A stretch of DNA of 6,744 bases from an uncultured Bacilli bacterium (GTDB lineage: Bacteria; Bacillota_I; Bacilli_A; RF39; UBA660). Location of the stretch: contig CAOVIS010000025.1 of assembly GCA_948543905.1 (NCBI GenBank), positions 1 to 6,744 on the forward strand, in the 5' to 3' direction. This document shows positions 1 through 6,137 of the stretch, in pieces. Within the stretch, counting starts at the first letter, position 1; the number at the start of each line of letters is the position of its first letter. Made by a program: the position numbers and the translations under genes. The notes beneath the pieces were generated by a model. It was not told the DNA's origin. It saw only the letters and a program-made list of their open reading frames with translations, and searched no databases.

Positions 1-299
1 TTTTCATTTTTGATAGTAATACTGTATTTTAAACTATTAAGTTTCTTATATTTAATTAAATATTTTGTACGAAAAAGCAAGTAAAAAAGCAAAATACTAA
101 CGGATATTAAACTAGCTAAAAAAGCCAATAGAAAAAATTCTTTAAGAACTATTAATATTCCTAAAATACCAAAAGATAGAATATTTATAAGAATAAAAGT
201 TTCTTTATTAAATACTTCACTACCCCAAAATTCTAAAAAAGTCTTTTTATCTAATTCGTATTCGCACTTAAAGCTGATAGTCTTTTTACTCTTTTTCAT
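1..299 (-). CDS. Small two-helix membrane protein, possibly YcxB-like (3' end cut off)
   Basis: This reading frame starts at an ATG (297-299) and stays open for 99 codons to the window edge, so the C-terminus is missing. The product has a basic start (MKKSKK), a short soluble stretch with an aromatic/acidic pattern (residues 8-34), then two closely spaced hydrophobic helices (about 35-52 and 55-76). A basic RTKY segment and the beginning of what looks like a beta-strand region (SITIKNE, 93-99) follow. This layout, a short N-terminal strand region, helical hairpin and C-terminal cytoplasmic domain, resembles YcxB-family proteins of Bacillota, whose function is unknown. The assignment is by layout only. 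The AAGGGGA ribosome site lies inside the last codons of the upstream sigma gene and the gap between the genes is 3 nt, so the two are almost certainly co-transcribed and translationally linked. A role as a membrane partner of the sigma factor is possible but not shown. Confidence 0.7.
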   Translation of the reverse strand, partial: MKKSKKTISFKCEYELDKKTFLEFWGSEVFNKETFILINILSFGILGILIVLKEFFLLAFLASLISVSILLFYLLFRTKYLIKYKKLNSLKYSITIKNE

Positions 300-302
300 A
301 AA

Positions 303-932
303 TTATAATCCCCTTAAAATATCTAAAGCATCTGGTTTTCGTAGTCTTGCTAAAGCTTTATTTTTAATTTGCCCTATTCGTGCTTTAGTAACCCCTAATA
401 TTTGTCCAACCTCTTCATCGCTTTTATATATATTATCTTCAAAGCCATATTTCAATATAATAACTTTTCGTTCATCAGGAGACAATAATTGTAAAGCATC
501 CTGCATGCACTCCTGAGTATCAGGCCTTAAAAATTCAAATTCTTGTTCATATTGTAAAACTTCTTCATATGTAGAAGGAGAAGCGGTATGGCTATTGGGC
601 ATTAATTCATTAAGACTTATCTCATTTAACCTTATTTTCTTTTCTTTATTAACAACTTTTAGAATTTTCCAAGTTATAGACTGCCACATAAAAGTACTAA
701 AAGAAGTTAGCTCAGCATTTTCAAAATCAATTTTATTTATTGCTTCCTCTAACCCTTCTAAACCAGCGTCAAGAAGGTCATCAAATAATAAATCTTTGTT
801 CCAAAATTTATTAGCTATTTTTTTTACTAAACCTATATTATCAGCAATAAGCAGACTATAAGCATCTTGGTTACCTAACATGCGCCAAGCTCTTAAAAGT
901 TCCTTTGTTTCATCTAAACTAAATCTACTCAT
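303..932 (-). CDS. Small sigma-70 family RNA polymerase sigma factor
   Basis: The 209-residue protein has the two core sigma-70 domains. Region 2 spans about residues 24-95: NIGLVKKIANKF, then DDLLDAGLEGLEEAI as region 2.1-2.2, then FSTFMWQSITWKI in place of the FSTYATWWIRQAI of primary sigma factors. Region 4 spans about 147-205: LSPDERKVIILKYGF followed by a helix-turn-helix, EEVGQILGVTKARIGQIKNKA. Regions 1.1 and 1.2 are absent, and the linker (about 96-145) is too short and divergent to recognise a normal region 3. This is therefore an alternative sigma factor, not the housekeeping one. It would bind core RNA polymerase and direct it to a specific promoter set, which cannot be deduced here. 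The ATG start is supported by GAGGA 7 nt upstream. The gene has its own promoter just after the exporter terminator, and it is followed 3 nt later by a membrane protein gene. The trigger and regulon are unknown. Confidence 0.9.
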   Translation of the reverse strand: MSRFSLDETKELLRAWRMLGNQDAYSLLIADNIGLVKKIANKFWNKDLLFDDLLDAGLEGLEEAINKIDFENAELTSFSTFMWQSITWKILKVVNKEKKIRLNEISLNELMPNSHTASPSTYEEVLQYEQEFEFLRPDTQECMQDALQLLSPDERKVIILKYGFEDNIYKSDEEVGQILGVTKARIGQIKNKALARLRKPDALDILRGL

Positions 933-958
933 AGATATTTCCTCTTCTTTAAGGCTCT

Positions 959-987
959 ATTCTATCATAAAATGTCAAGATTTGCAA
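959..987 (-). promoter_or_regulatory. Promoter of the sigma factor operon (extended -10)
   Basis: On the minus strand a -35-like TTGCAA (982-987) is followed by a 17-nt spacer and the -10 box TAGAAT (959-964). The -10 is preceded by TGA, giving a TGn extended -10 element that can compensate for the imperfect -35. The predicted start near 952 leaves a leader of about 20 nt holding the GAGGA ribosome site. A consensus-looking TTGACA at 973-978 is only 8 nt from the -10 and cannot serve as its -35. The promoter begins about 10 nt beyond the U-tract of the exporter terminator, so the sigma operon is an independent unit. Confidence 0.65.
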
Positions 988-996
988 ATTACCATC

Positions 997-1027
997 AAAA
1001 AAACAAGAGTCTTTAAAAACTCCTGTT
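997..1027 (-). terminator. Intrinsic terminator of the marR-exporter operon
   Basis: On the minus strand, AACAGGAGT (1019-1027) can pair with ACTCTTGTT (1002-1010) as a 9-bp stem with one G-U pair and an 8-nt loop. The 3' arm runs directly into a run of T residues (997-1003). The 5' arm overlaps the stop codon of the second ABC gene by one base, so the hairpin begins right at the end of translation. It should end the exporter transcript and insulate the sigma operon. Confidence 0.85.
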
Positions 1028-3027
1028 TAAAGTTCAAATTGCGAATTATAAAGATCTGCATAAAATCCGTTTTGCTGCATCAATTCTTTGTGAGTTCCAG
1101 TCTCAATGATATTACCATCTTTCATAACTAATATTAAATCTGCATTTTTAATTGTCGACAAACGATGGGCAATAATAAACGAAGTTCTTCCTTCCATTAA
1201 TTTATCCATAGCTGCTTGTACTAATTCTTCTGTACGAGTATCAACATTACTGGTGGCTTCATCAAGGATTAAAAGTGGAGCATCTTCAATCATTCCCCTA
1301 GCAATAGTAAGTAATTGTTTTTGACCAGCAGAAATGCTATCATTATCATGCAACTCATAATTATAAGTGCCAGGTAAAGTTTTAATAAAGTGATCAATTC
1401 CGACCGTTTTACAAACTTCTTCTACTTTAGCATCGCTGATGTTTTGGCGATTATAAATAATATTTTCTTTTATGGTGCCGTTAAAAAGCCATGTATCTTG
1501 AAGAACCATTGTAAATAGACTATGAATATTCTCTCTCGTTAAATCATTAATTGAAGTCCCATCTATTAAAATATCTCCAGAATTTATTTCATAAAATTTC
1601 ATAAGAAGATTAACTAAAGTTGTTTTACCTGCGCCAGTTGGACCTACTATAGCAATTTTTTTGCCAGGTTTTGCTAATGCACTAAAATCTTTTATAGTTG
1701 GAGATTCATTACCATCATATTTAAATACTACATTTCTAAATTCAATATCTCCTTTTACTTTATCTTTTAAAAGCGTAGTAGTAATATTTTCTTGTTTACT
1801 CATAACCGATTCATCCAAGAACTCAAATACTCGTTCACTAGCAGCAGCACTTTGCTGCATAGAAGACATGCTTTGAGCTATCTGGGATAAAGGAGATGTA
1901 AATAGTCGGACATAGGTTATAAAAGCTATAATTACACCAAAACTAATAGTACCTTTAGCTGTAAGTATCGCTCCTACAATGCAAACAGCCACATATCCAA
2001 AATCACCAATAAATGTCATCAAAGGCATCATAAGACCAGATAAGAATCTACTCTTTTTATTGGCATTATAAACTTTATCATTATATAAATCAAATTTTTC
2101 TAAAGCATCTGTTTTACCATTATATGCTTTAACTATATTAAGTCCAGAGTATACTTCTTCAATATGGCCATTAAGTGCACCCAATTCCTTTTGCCTATCA
2201 GCAAAATACTTTTGAGACTTACTAAGAATAAGCATCATTAAGACAAAGCCAATTAAGCTTGCTAATATAGCGGTTATAGCCATTAAGGCATTAGTATAAA
2301 ACATCATAATAGTAGTACCAATAAATAAAGTTATGGCACTTACTAAGCTAGCTAAAGATTGATTCATACTTTGAGCAATAGTATCAACATCATTAGTTAC
2401 TCTTGATAAGACATCACCTGTTTTATGCGTATCAAAATACTTCAAAGGTAATTTATTTATTTTAGATATAATTCGTGCTCGAAGACTATAAGCAAACTTA
2501 TTAGCAACAACAGTCATTGAAATAGATTCTAAGAATGTAAATAAAGCACTTAAAATATAGAGAGTTGCTAGAAATATTACAATACTTTTTATAGCATCTA
2601 TATCCATAATAGGACTTACTACTTTTTTTATACTTTCAGGCATTGTATCAATATTTTTATAAAGGTTTTCTGGAGTTGTATCTTCTTGCATTGTAGCCAT
2701 TATATTCATATATGCCATTTGCTCTTCTACTGTTATAGTTGTATTATCAATTATTATATCTTCACTAATATTATTTCTCATATTAGATGTTATAGTAGTA
2801 GTTAATATTTCTAAATTTTTAGTATTTACTGTTAGTCCCTTAGATATTTCATCGGTAATATCTGATAATTTATTGGGAGCTAGTATTGATAAAATAGAAC
2901 CTAAGGCAGCGAGGATTAAAGCAAATATAATAAGTAAGTGATGAGGCTTTAGCTCTTTTAATAACCTCATAATTGAACCTTTGAAATCTTTAGCTTTAGC
3001 TGGAGAATTATTCATTGGTCTAGGCAT
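1027..3027 (-). CDS. ABC exporter half-transporter, BmrD/LmrD-type subunit with the catalytic ATP site
   Basis: The 666-residue protein is a membrane domain fused to an ATP-binding domain. TM1 is about residues 31-50 and TM2 about 148-170, separated by an unusually long loop (about 52-145). The rest of the six-helix exporter core runs to about residue 390. The ATPase domain has Walker A GPTGAGKT (462-469), the Q-loop (Q510), the signature ISAGQ (565-569) with Ala instead of the first Gly, Walker B LLILD plus catalytic Glu (E590), and switch His (H621). Length and layout match BmrD of Bacillus subtilis and LmrD of Lactococcus, partners in heterodimeric multidrug exporters. The gene overlaps the preceding exporter gene by 8 nt, and its GGAGG ribosome site sits inside that gene 8 nt before the ATG, so translation is coupled. 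It should pair with the 585-residue subunit in the cytoplasmic membrane and use ATP to export hydrophobic compounds. The substrate cannot be predicted, and lipid or peptide export remains possible. Confidence 0.93.
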   Translation of the reverse strand: MPRPMNNSPAKAKDFKGSIMRLLKELKPHHLLIIFALILAALGSILSILAPNKLSDITDEISKGLTVNTKNLEILTTTITSNMRNNISEDIIIDNTTITVEEQMAYMNIMATMQEDTTPENLYKNIDTMPESIKKVVSPIMDIDAIKSIVIFLATLYILSALFTFLESISMTVVANKFAYSLRARIISKINKLPLKYFDTHKTGDVLSRVTNDVDTIAQSMNQSLASLVSAITLFIGTTIMMFYTNALMAITAILASLIGFVLMMLILSKSQKYFADRQKELGALNGHIEEVYSGLNIVKAYNGKTDALEKFDLYNDKVYNANKKSRFLSGLMMPLMTFIGDFGYVAVCIVGAILTAKGTISFGVIIAFITYVRLFTSPLSQIAQSMSSMQQSAAASERVFEFLDESVMSKQENITTTLLKDKVKGDIEFRNVVFKYDGNESPTIKDFSALAKPGKKIAIVGPTGAGKTTLVNLLMKFYEINSGDILIDGTSINDLTRENIHSLFTMVLQDTWLFNGTIKENIIYNRQNISDAKVEEVCKTVGIDHFIKTLPGTYNYELHDNDSISAGQKQLLTIARGMIEDAPLLILDEATSNVDTRTEELVQAAMDKLMEGRTSFIIAHRLSTIKNADLILVMKDGNIIETGTHKELMQQNGFYADLYNSQFEL

Positions 3028-4777
3028 TATTTAATTCCTCCTCTCCTAATTGAGATAATGCTATTTCTTTATAAACAGCACAGTTTTTAAGTAATTCTTT
3101 ATGTGTTCCCATACCAACACATTTGCCATTATCTAAAACTAATATTTTATCAGCATTCATAATGGTTCCAATACGTTGAGCAACAATAAGACAAGTTGAA
3201 TCTTTAGTGTATTTTTTTAGTTCGTGCCTTAAAACCGAATCAGTCTTATAATCTAAGGCACTAAAAGAATCATCAAAAATATAAATTTCAGGATTACGAG
3301 CAATAGCTCGAGCAATAGAAAGCCGTTGTTTCTGTCCTCCACTAATATTAGTTCCTCCGCTAGCAATATGTGTATCATAGCCATCATCCATTTTGCTAAC
3401 AAATTCTTCTGCTTGAGCCACTTTAATAGCTTCTTTTATAGCTTCATTAGTTTTAACACTTGTACTTTGTCCATAAGAAACGTTATAATTTACTGTACCA
3501 TCAAACATAACTGCTTTTTGAGGGACATATCCTAATTTATTATTTAACGTGTGGATATTATATTCTTTAACATTCACACCATCAATTAAAACTTCTCCTT
3601 CTGTTGCATCGTAAAATCTAGGTACTAAATTAATTAAAGTCGATTTCCCAGAACCAGTAGAGCCAATGAAGGCGACTGTTTCTCCTTTCTCGGCTTTAAA
3701 ACTGATATTTTTTAGAATATATTCTTCGGCATCGGGATACCTAAAAGAAACATTAACAAATTCCACTGTTCCAACTTCTTTTGTAGGGCCTGTAAACGTT
3801 CCTTCTTTAATAGAATCTTCAGTATCTAATACTTCATTAATTCTTTTTACTGAAACCATTGCTCTTGGCACCATCATAAATATCATTGCAAGCATTAAAA
3901 AGGACATAATAACTTGCATTGCATAGCTAGAAAAAACTACCATATCGCCAAATAGATCTAGCTTTTGAGCCATAAGCGCATCTTTAATTAAAAAGGCTCC
4001 GATAAAATATATACCTAAAGTAAGAAAATACATAACCAAATACATAACTGGCGACATAACACTAAATGCTTTTTGATTAAACAATTGTTGATTAGTAAGT
4101 TTAGTATTTACCGAATCAAATTTAGTTTCTTGATAATCTTCAGCATTAAAAGCTCGAACAACTCTAATACCATTTAATGATTCTCTGGTAATTCCATTTA
4201 TTTTATCAGTAAGTTTTTGCACTATTTTAAACTTAGGCATAACAATTACAATTAAAGTAATAATCACACTTAATAATATTAAAACTGCTACAGCTGTAAG
4301 AGCACTCCATTCCCAACTTTTATTAAGAATTTTCGTGATGGCCCATATAGCTGTTACGGGAGCTTTAACCATTAATTGAAGTCCCATTCCAATTAGTATT
4401 TCCACTTGCGTTATGTCATTAGTAGTTCGGGTAATTAGACTACTTGTTGAAAACTTTTTCACTTCATGAGTATCTAGATCCTCAACTTTTTTAAATATTT
4501 TACGTCTAGTTATTTTAGAAAATTTAGCTGCAATGTTAGCTATTAAATAGCCTATAAACACTGATATAACAAGGGTTAGAGCAGCACATAAAAGCATATA
4601 TCCCCCATTTTTTAAAATTTCACTCATATGGCTTCCCTCAGTTTGAACAAGCATAGTTATTTCAGACATAAAATCAGGCATTTTAAGTTCAATCCAAACT
4701 TGCGAAATAATAAGAATAAAAACTATACCCGCTGTAAACCAATCTTTTTTGGAAAAACCCTTTAATAATTTCCACAT
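3020..4777 (-). CDS. ABC exporter half-transporter, BmrC/LmrC-type subunit with the degenerate ATP site
   Basis: The 585-residue protein, the same length as I recall for B. subtilis BmrC, has a six-helix exporter domain. Hydrophobic stretches fall near residues 14-30, 55-80, 140-180 and 240-305, and the ATPase domain starts near 335. Walker A is GSTGSGKS (372-379), the Q-loop Gln is Q420 and the signature is ISGGQ (478-482). Walker B is IYIFD followed by Asp (D503) where active exporters carry Glu, and the switch His is replaced by Gln (Q534, in IVAQR). These two changes mark the degenerate subunit of asymmetric exporters. It supplies a non-hydrolysing nucleotide site and lends its intact signature to the active site of its partner. 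The ATG has a GGAAGGAAGG ribosome site upstream. The gene follows marR after 44 nt that hold a TATAAT and an operator-like repeat, and it overlaps the partner gene by 8 nt, ending in TAG. Confidence 0.93.
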   Translation of the reverse strand: MWKLLKGFSKKDWFTAGIVFILIISQVWIELKMPDFMSEITMLVQTEGSHMSEILKNGGYMLLCAALTLVISVFIGYLIANIAAKFSKITRRKIFKKVEDLDTHEVKKFSTSSLITRTTNDITQVEILIGMGLQLMVKAPVTAIWAITKILNKSWEWSALTAVAVLILLSVIITLIVIVMPKFKIVQKLTDKINGITRESLNGIRVVRAFNAEDYQETKFDSVNTKLTNQQLFNQKAFSVMSPVMYLVMYFLTLGIYFIGAFLIKDALMAQKLDLFGDMVVFSSYAMQVIMSFLMLAMIFMMVPRAMVSVKRINEVLDTEDSIKEGTFTGPTKEVGTVEFVNVSFRYPDAEEYILKNISFKAEKGETVAFIGSTGSGKSTLINLVPRFYDATEGEVLIDGVNVKEYNIHTLNNKLGYVPQKAVMFDGTVNYNVSYGQSTSVKTNEAIKEAIKVAQAEEFVSKMDDGYDTHIASGGTNISGGQKQRLSIARAIARNPEIYIFDDSFSALDYKTDSVLRHELKKYTKDSTCLIVAQRIGTIMNADKILVLDNGKCVGMGTHKELLKNCAVYKEIALSQLGEEELNNA

Positions 4778-4796
4778 ATTTTTTCCTTCCTTCCAT

Positions 4797-4820
4797 TTTT
4801 AGTTGTCTAACACTATTATA
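4797..4820 (-). promoter_or_regulatory. Second MarR operator with a -10 box ahead of the exporter genes
   Basis: On the minus strand TATAAT (4815-4820) is followed by 2 nt and then TGTTAGACAACTAAAA (4797-4812). The latter matches the inverted repeat upstream of marR at 14 of 16 positions, and the arms differ at only one base. The spacing from the -10 box is the same as at the marR promoter. No good -35 is present: the best 18-nt-spaced hexamer is TGAAAA, within marR coding sequence. The internal promoter may thus be weak, or the site may act mainly as a roadblock or second operator. The element sits in the 44-nt gap between marR and the first exporter gene, with the -10 abutting the marR stop codon. 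Confidence 0.6.
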
Positions 4821-4821
4821 T

Positions 4822-5256
4822 TTATTCCTCAAGATTTTTTTTCATTTTGTCAATAACAAGAAAAAAATTTTGGAGTTCTTCTAAAGAAATATCATTTGTT
4901 ATTTTTGCTTCAAGACTTAGAAATTTTTTTTCACGTTCTTTATGAATTTTGTGAGCATAAGAAGTTAAATTAACTTTTTTGATTCTAGCATCAGTTGTCG
5001 AATCTACACGCTCAATCAAATTATTTTTCTCCATAGTTTTGAGAATGCCTGAAATGGTTGACCTTCTTAATTTAAATTCTTTTTCTAAGTCTCGTTGATA
5101 GATTGTTTTATTTTTATTAGCTAACAAAAATAAAATAATTTCCATTTGGATTAGCGAAGGAGCAAATTTATATCCATGATTTTTTGCATCTATCAGCATT
5201 TCTCTTATAATAGCATTTTGTAACATTTTTATCTCAAACAACACATGTTTATTCAC
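4822..5256 (-). CDS. MarR-family transcriptional repressor of the exporter operon
   Basis: The 144-residue protein has the MarR winged-helix layout. An N-terminal dimerisation helix is followed by a helix-turn-helix (about 51-76, with KLRRSTISGILKTMEKN as recognition region), the beta-wing (about 82-97, RVDSTTDARIKKVNLT, carrying the family's D-x-R wing motif) and C-terminal dimerisation helices (about 100-143). MarR proteins bind short palindromes as dimers and release DNA when bound by small ligands, often the drugs exported by the neighbouring pump. The start is GTG (5254-5256), chosen because AAGGTGA lies at proper spacing upstream and the first in-frame ATG is ten codons further in without a better site. 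A consensus promoter with an overlapping palindrome precedes it, implying autorepression. The exporter genes follow in the same direction after 44 nt. The ligand is unknown. Confidence 0.92.
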   Translation of the reverse strand: MNKHVLFEIKMLQNAIIREMLIDAKNHGYKFAPSLIQMEIILFLLANKNKTIYQRDLEKEFKLRRSTISGILKTMEKNNLIERVDSTTDARIKKVNLTSYAHKIHKEREKKFLSLEAKITNDISLEELQNFFLVIDKMKKNLEE

Positions 5257-5274
5257 AAAATCACCTTCTATATT

Positions 5275-5290
5275 TGTTAGGCAACTAACA
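5275..5290 (-). promoter_or_regulatory. Predicted MarR operator over the marR transcription start
   Basis: The plus strand reads TGTTAGGCAACTAACA, an inverted repeat with perfect 6-bp arms (TGTTAG and CTAACA) around GCAA. It begins 2 bp downstream of the -10 box and covers the predicted transcription start, where a bound dimer would block initiation. A 14/16 copy lies in front of the exporter genes. Size and symmetry fit MarR dimers; that the adjacent MarR protein binds it is inference from position and repetition. Confidence 0.75.
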
Positions 5291-5292
5291 TA

Positions 5293-5321
5293 ATTATATG
5301 CTTATTATTATTAATTGTCAA
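5293..5321 (-). promoter_or_regulatory. Consensus promoter of the marR-exporter operon
   Basis: On the minus strand a perfect TTGACA (5316-5321) and a perfect TATAAT (5293-5298) are separated by 17 nt. The expected start near 5286 falls inside the palindromic operator. Such a strong housekeeping promoter would be highly active unless repressed, which fits control by the MarR protein. The leader is about 30 nt and contains the AAGGTGA ribosome site. Confidence 0.88.
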
Positions 5322-5365
5322 CATTTTTTAAAACAAAAATTAGAGTATGATCTTTAGTGGCTTTT

Positions 5366-5866
5366 TTAGTTTCCAACTTCAGCTTTATTATATTCTAGAC
5401 ATTTTTCTTCTAATAAAAGAAAATTGCAACTTCTACTTTTAACCTTATCATCTAAATATCCTTTTCGATACTGATTTTGAAACTTTTTAGTTTTAGCATA
5501 TAGTTCATCTTTATAAGAATTTAAAAATGCTATTTGATTATTCAATAATATCTTATATTGAATATCATTAATAGATGAAATAACCTCAGTTAAACACTCA
5601 CTTGGAGTTGGTATCATATTGTTTAAATTTACAATTCCCAATTTTCCATCATCAATTTTAAATACATCTAAAGCTTTTGTACTTATTTTTAAATGCTTGG
5701 TTTTAGGGCTCGCTAAAGGAGCAAAGTAATTGAAGCCATTATACTCATAAACAACCCCTACAAATGGTCTAGTCCCTTTCTTATTATATGGAACTCTATC
5801 ATCAAATTCTCTTAAATATTCAACATAGTCATCATCAATATAATATAATTTTAATCTTTTACTCAT
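5366..5866 (-). CDS. Type III toxin: ToxN/AbiQ-family endoribonuclease
   Basis: The 166-residue protein matches the ToxN/AbiQ pattern along its length. It shows an N-terminal KLYYIDDDYVEYLREFDDRVP block, RPFVGVVYEYNGFNYFAPL (33-51), the ASPKTKH motif (52-58), KLGIVNLNNMIP (75-86) and a helical C-terminal half (about 90-160). Ser53 and Lys55 fall in the SPK motif reported as important for ToxN activity. Members are sequence-specific RNases held inactive by a repeated pseudoknot RNA; they act as abortive-infection phage defence and in plasmid maintenance. Here a 37-nt tandem repeat RNA with promoter and terminator lies directly upstream on the same strand, as expected. The start is taken as ATG 5864-5866. 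A TTG two codons upstream (5870-5872) is possible, but it is only 4 nt from the AAAGGGGG ribosome site, against about 10 nt for the ATG. I see no convincing terminator in the roughly 45 nt before the marR promoter. Confidence 0.88.
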   Translation of the reverse strand: MSKRLKLYYIDDDYVEYLREFDDRVPYNKKGTRPFVGVVYEYNGFNYFAPLASPKTKHLKISTKALDVFKIDDGKLGIVNLNNMIPTPSECLTEVISSINDIQYKILLNNQIAFLNSYKDELYAKTKKFQNQYRKGYLDDKVKSRSCNFLLLEEKCLEYNKAEVGN

Positions 5867-5910
5867 AACCAATTTTCCCCCTTTATTCTTAAGTATCCTT
5901 GGCTAAATTA

Positions 5911-5939
5911 AATTTATCATATAAACATTTATTTGTCAA
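5911..5939 (-). promoter_or_regulatory. Possible separate promoter for the toxin gene
   Basis: Between the antitoxin terminator and the toxin gene the minus strand has a perfect TTGACA (5934-5939), a 17-nt spacer and TAAATT (5911-5916). The latter is a 4/6 match to TATAAT preceded by TGA, an extended -10 form. The predicted start near 5904 would give a leader of about 38 nt with the AAAGGGGG ribosome site. In AT-rich DNA such matches arise by chance, so this is tentative. If real, the toxin would not depend only on read-through from the antitoxin promoter. Confidence 0.4.
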
Positions 5940-5962
5940 TCATTTGTTTTGATATGTTTAGC

Positions 5963-5990
5963 AAAATTAAAACTAGAGTGTGCTCTCTAG
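5963..5990 (-). terminator. Intrinsic terminator between antitoxin RNA and toxin gene
   Basis: On the minus strand, CTAGAG (5985-5990) pairs perfectly with CTCTAG (5973-5978) around a 6-nt loop and is followed by TTTTAATTTT (5963-5972). The stem is short, so termination may be partial. This is the standard place for the terminator of type III systems, where it sets a large excess of antitoxin RNA over toxin mRNA. Confidence 0.75.
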
Positions 5991-5993
5991 ATT

Positions 5994-6111
5994 CTTTTTT
6001 CATTCCCTACTCTGGCAAGGGTTCTCCCAGCTTTTTTCATTCCCTACTTTGGCAAGGGTTCTCCCAGCTTTTTTCATTCCCTACTTTGGCAAGGGTTCTC
6101 CCACTTTTTTT
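5994..6111 (-). repeat. Three tandem 37-nt repeats plus an 8-nt fragment
   Basis: The units cover 5994-6030, 6031-6067 and 6068-6103, followed by the start of a fourth (6104-6111). In RNA orientation each reads CUGGGAGAACCCUUGCC, then AAAGUAGGGAAUG, then AAAAAAG. The units are identical except for one base (plus-strand C at 6012, T in the other two) and a single missing base at the edge of the 5'-most unit (6103/6104). The near identity points to functional constraint or recent duplication. Confidence 0.95.
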
Positions 6112-6137
6112 AAAATACATTTCTCATGTACAACTAA

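Larger units (their letters stand above)
5963..6131 (-). ncRNA. Type III antitoxin RNA (ToxI/antiQ-like)
   Basis: This predicted transcript starts near 6131, below a consensus promoter, and ends at the terminator before the toxin gene. It carries three tandem 37-nt units plus a short fragment. It contains no credible coding region on its strand. By analogy with ToxI, the toxin would cut the precursor into single-repeat RNAs at the A-rich junctions; each would fold as a pseudoknot and bind toxin monomers into a closed inactive ring. Each unit can be drawn with stem 1 UGG/CCA and stem 2 CCCU/AGGG interleaved, followed by the tail AAUGAAAAAAG. Repeat number and length are close to known systems (roughly 34-37 nt, about three to five copies). 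The leader can form a 5-bp hairpin (6116-6130). The RNA is identified by position and architecture, not by sequence match to a known antitoxin. Confidence 0.85.

Noticed and set aside
973..978. TTGACA as the -35 of the sigma operon promoter
   Set aside because: It is only 8 nt from the TAGAAT box. The weaker TTGCAA at 982-987 has the right 17-nt spacing.
4848..4853. Perfect TTGACA near the end of marR as -35 of an exporter promoter
   Set aside because: It is 27 nt from the TATAAT at 4815-4820, too far for a normal promoter, and no -10 sits 17 nt below it. It encodes part of IDKMKK in marR.
5870..5872. TTG start codon for the toxin
   Set aside because: It is about 4 nt from the ribosome site, and the ATG two codons later has acceptable spacing and gives a typical family N-terminus. 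It remains a possible alternative.
5994..6111. CRISPR array
   Set aside because: The 37-nt units are directly contiguous with no spacers, number only three, and have no cas genes nearby; the adjacent ToxN/AbiQ-type gene explains them.
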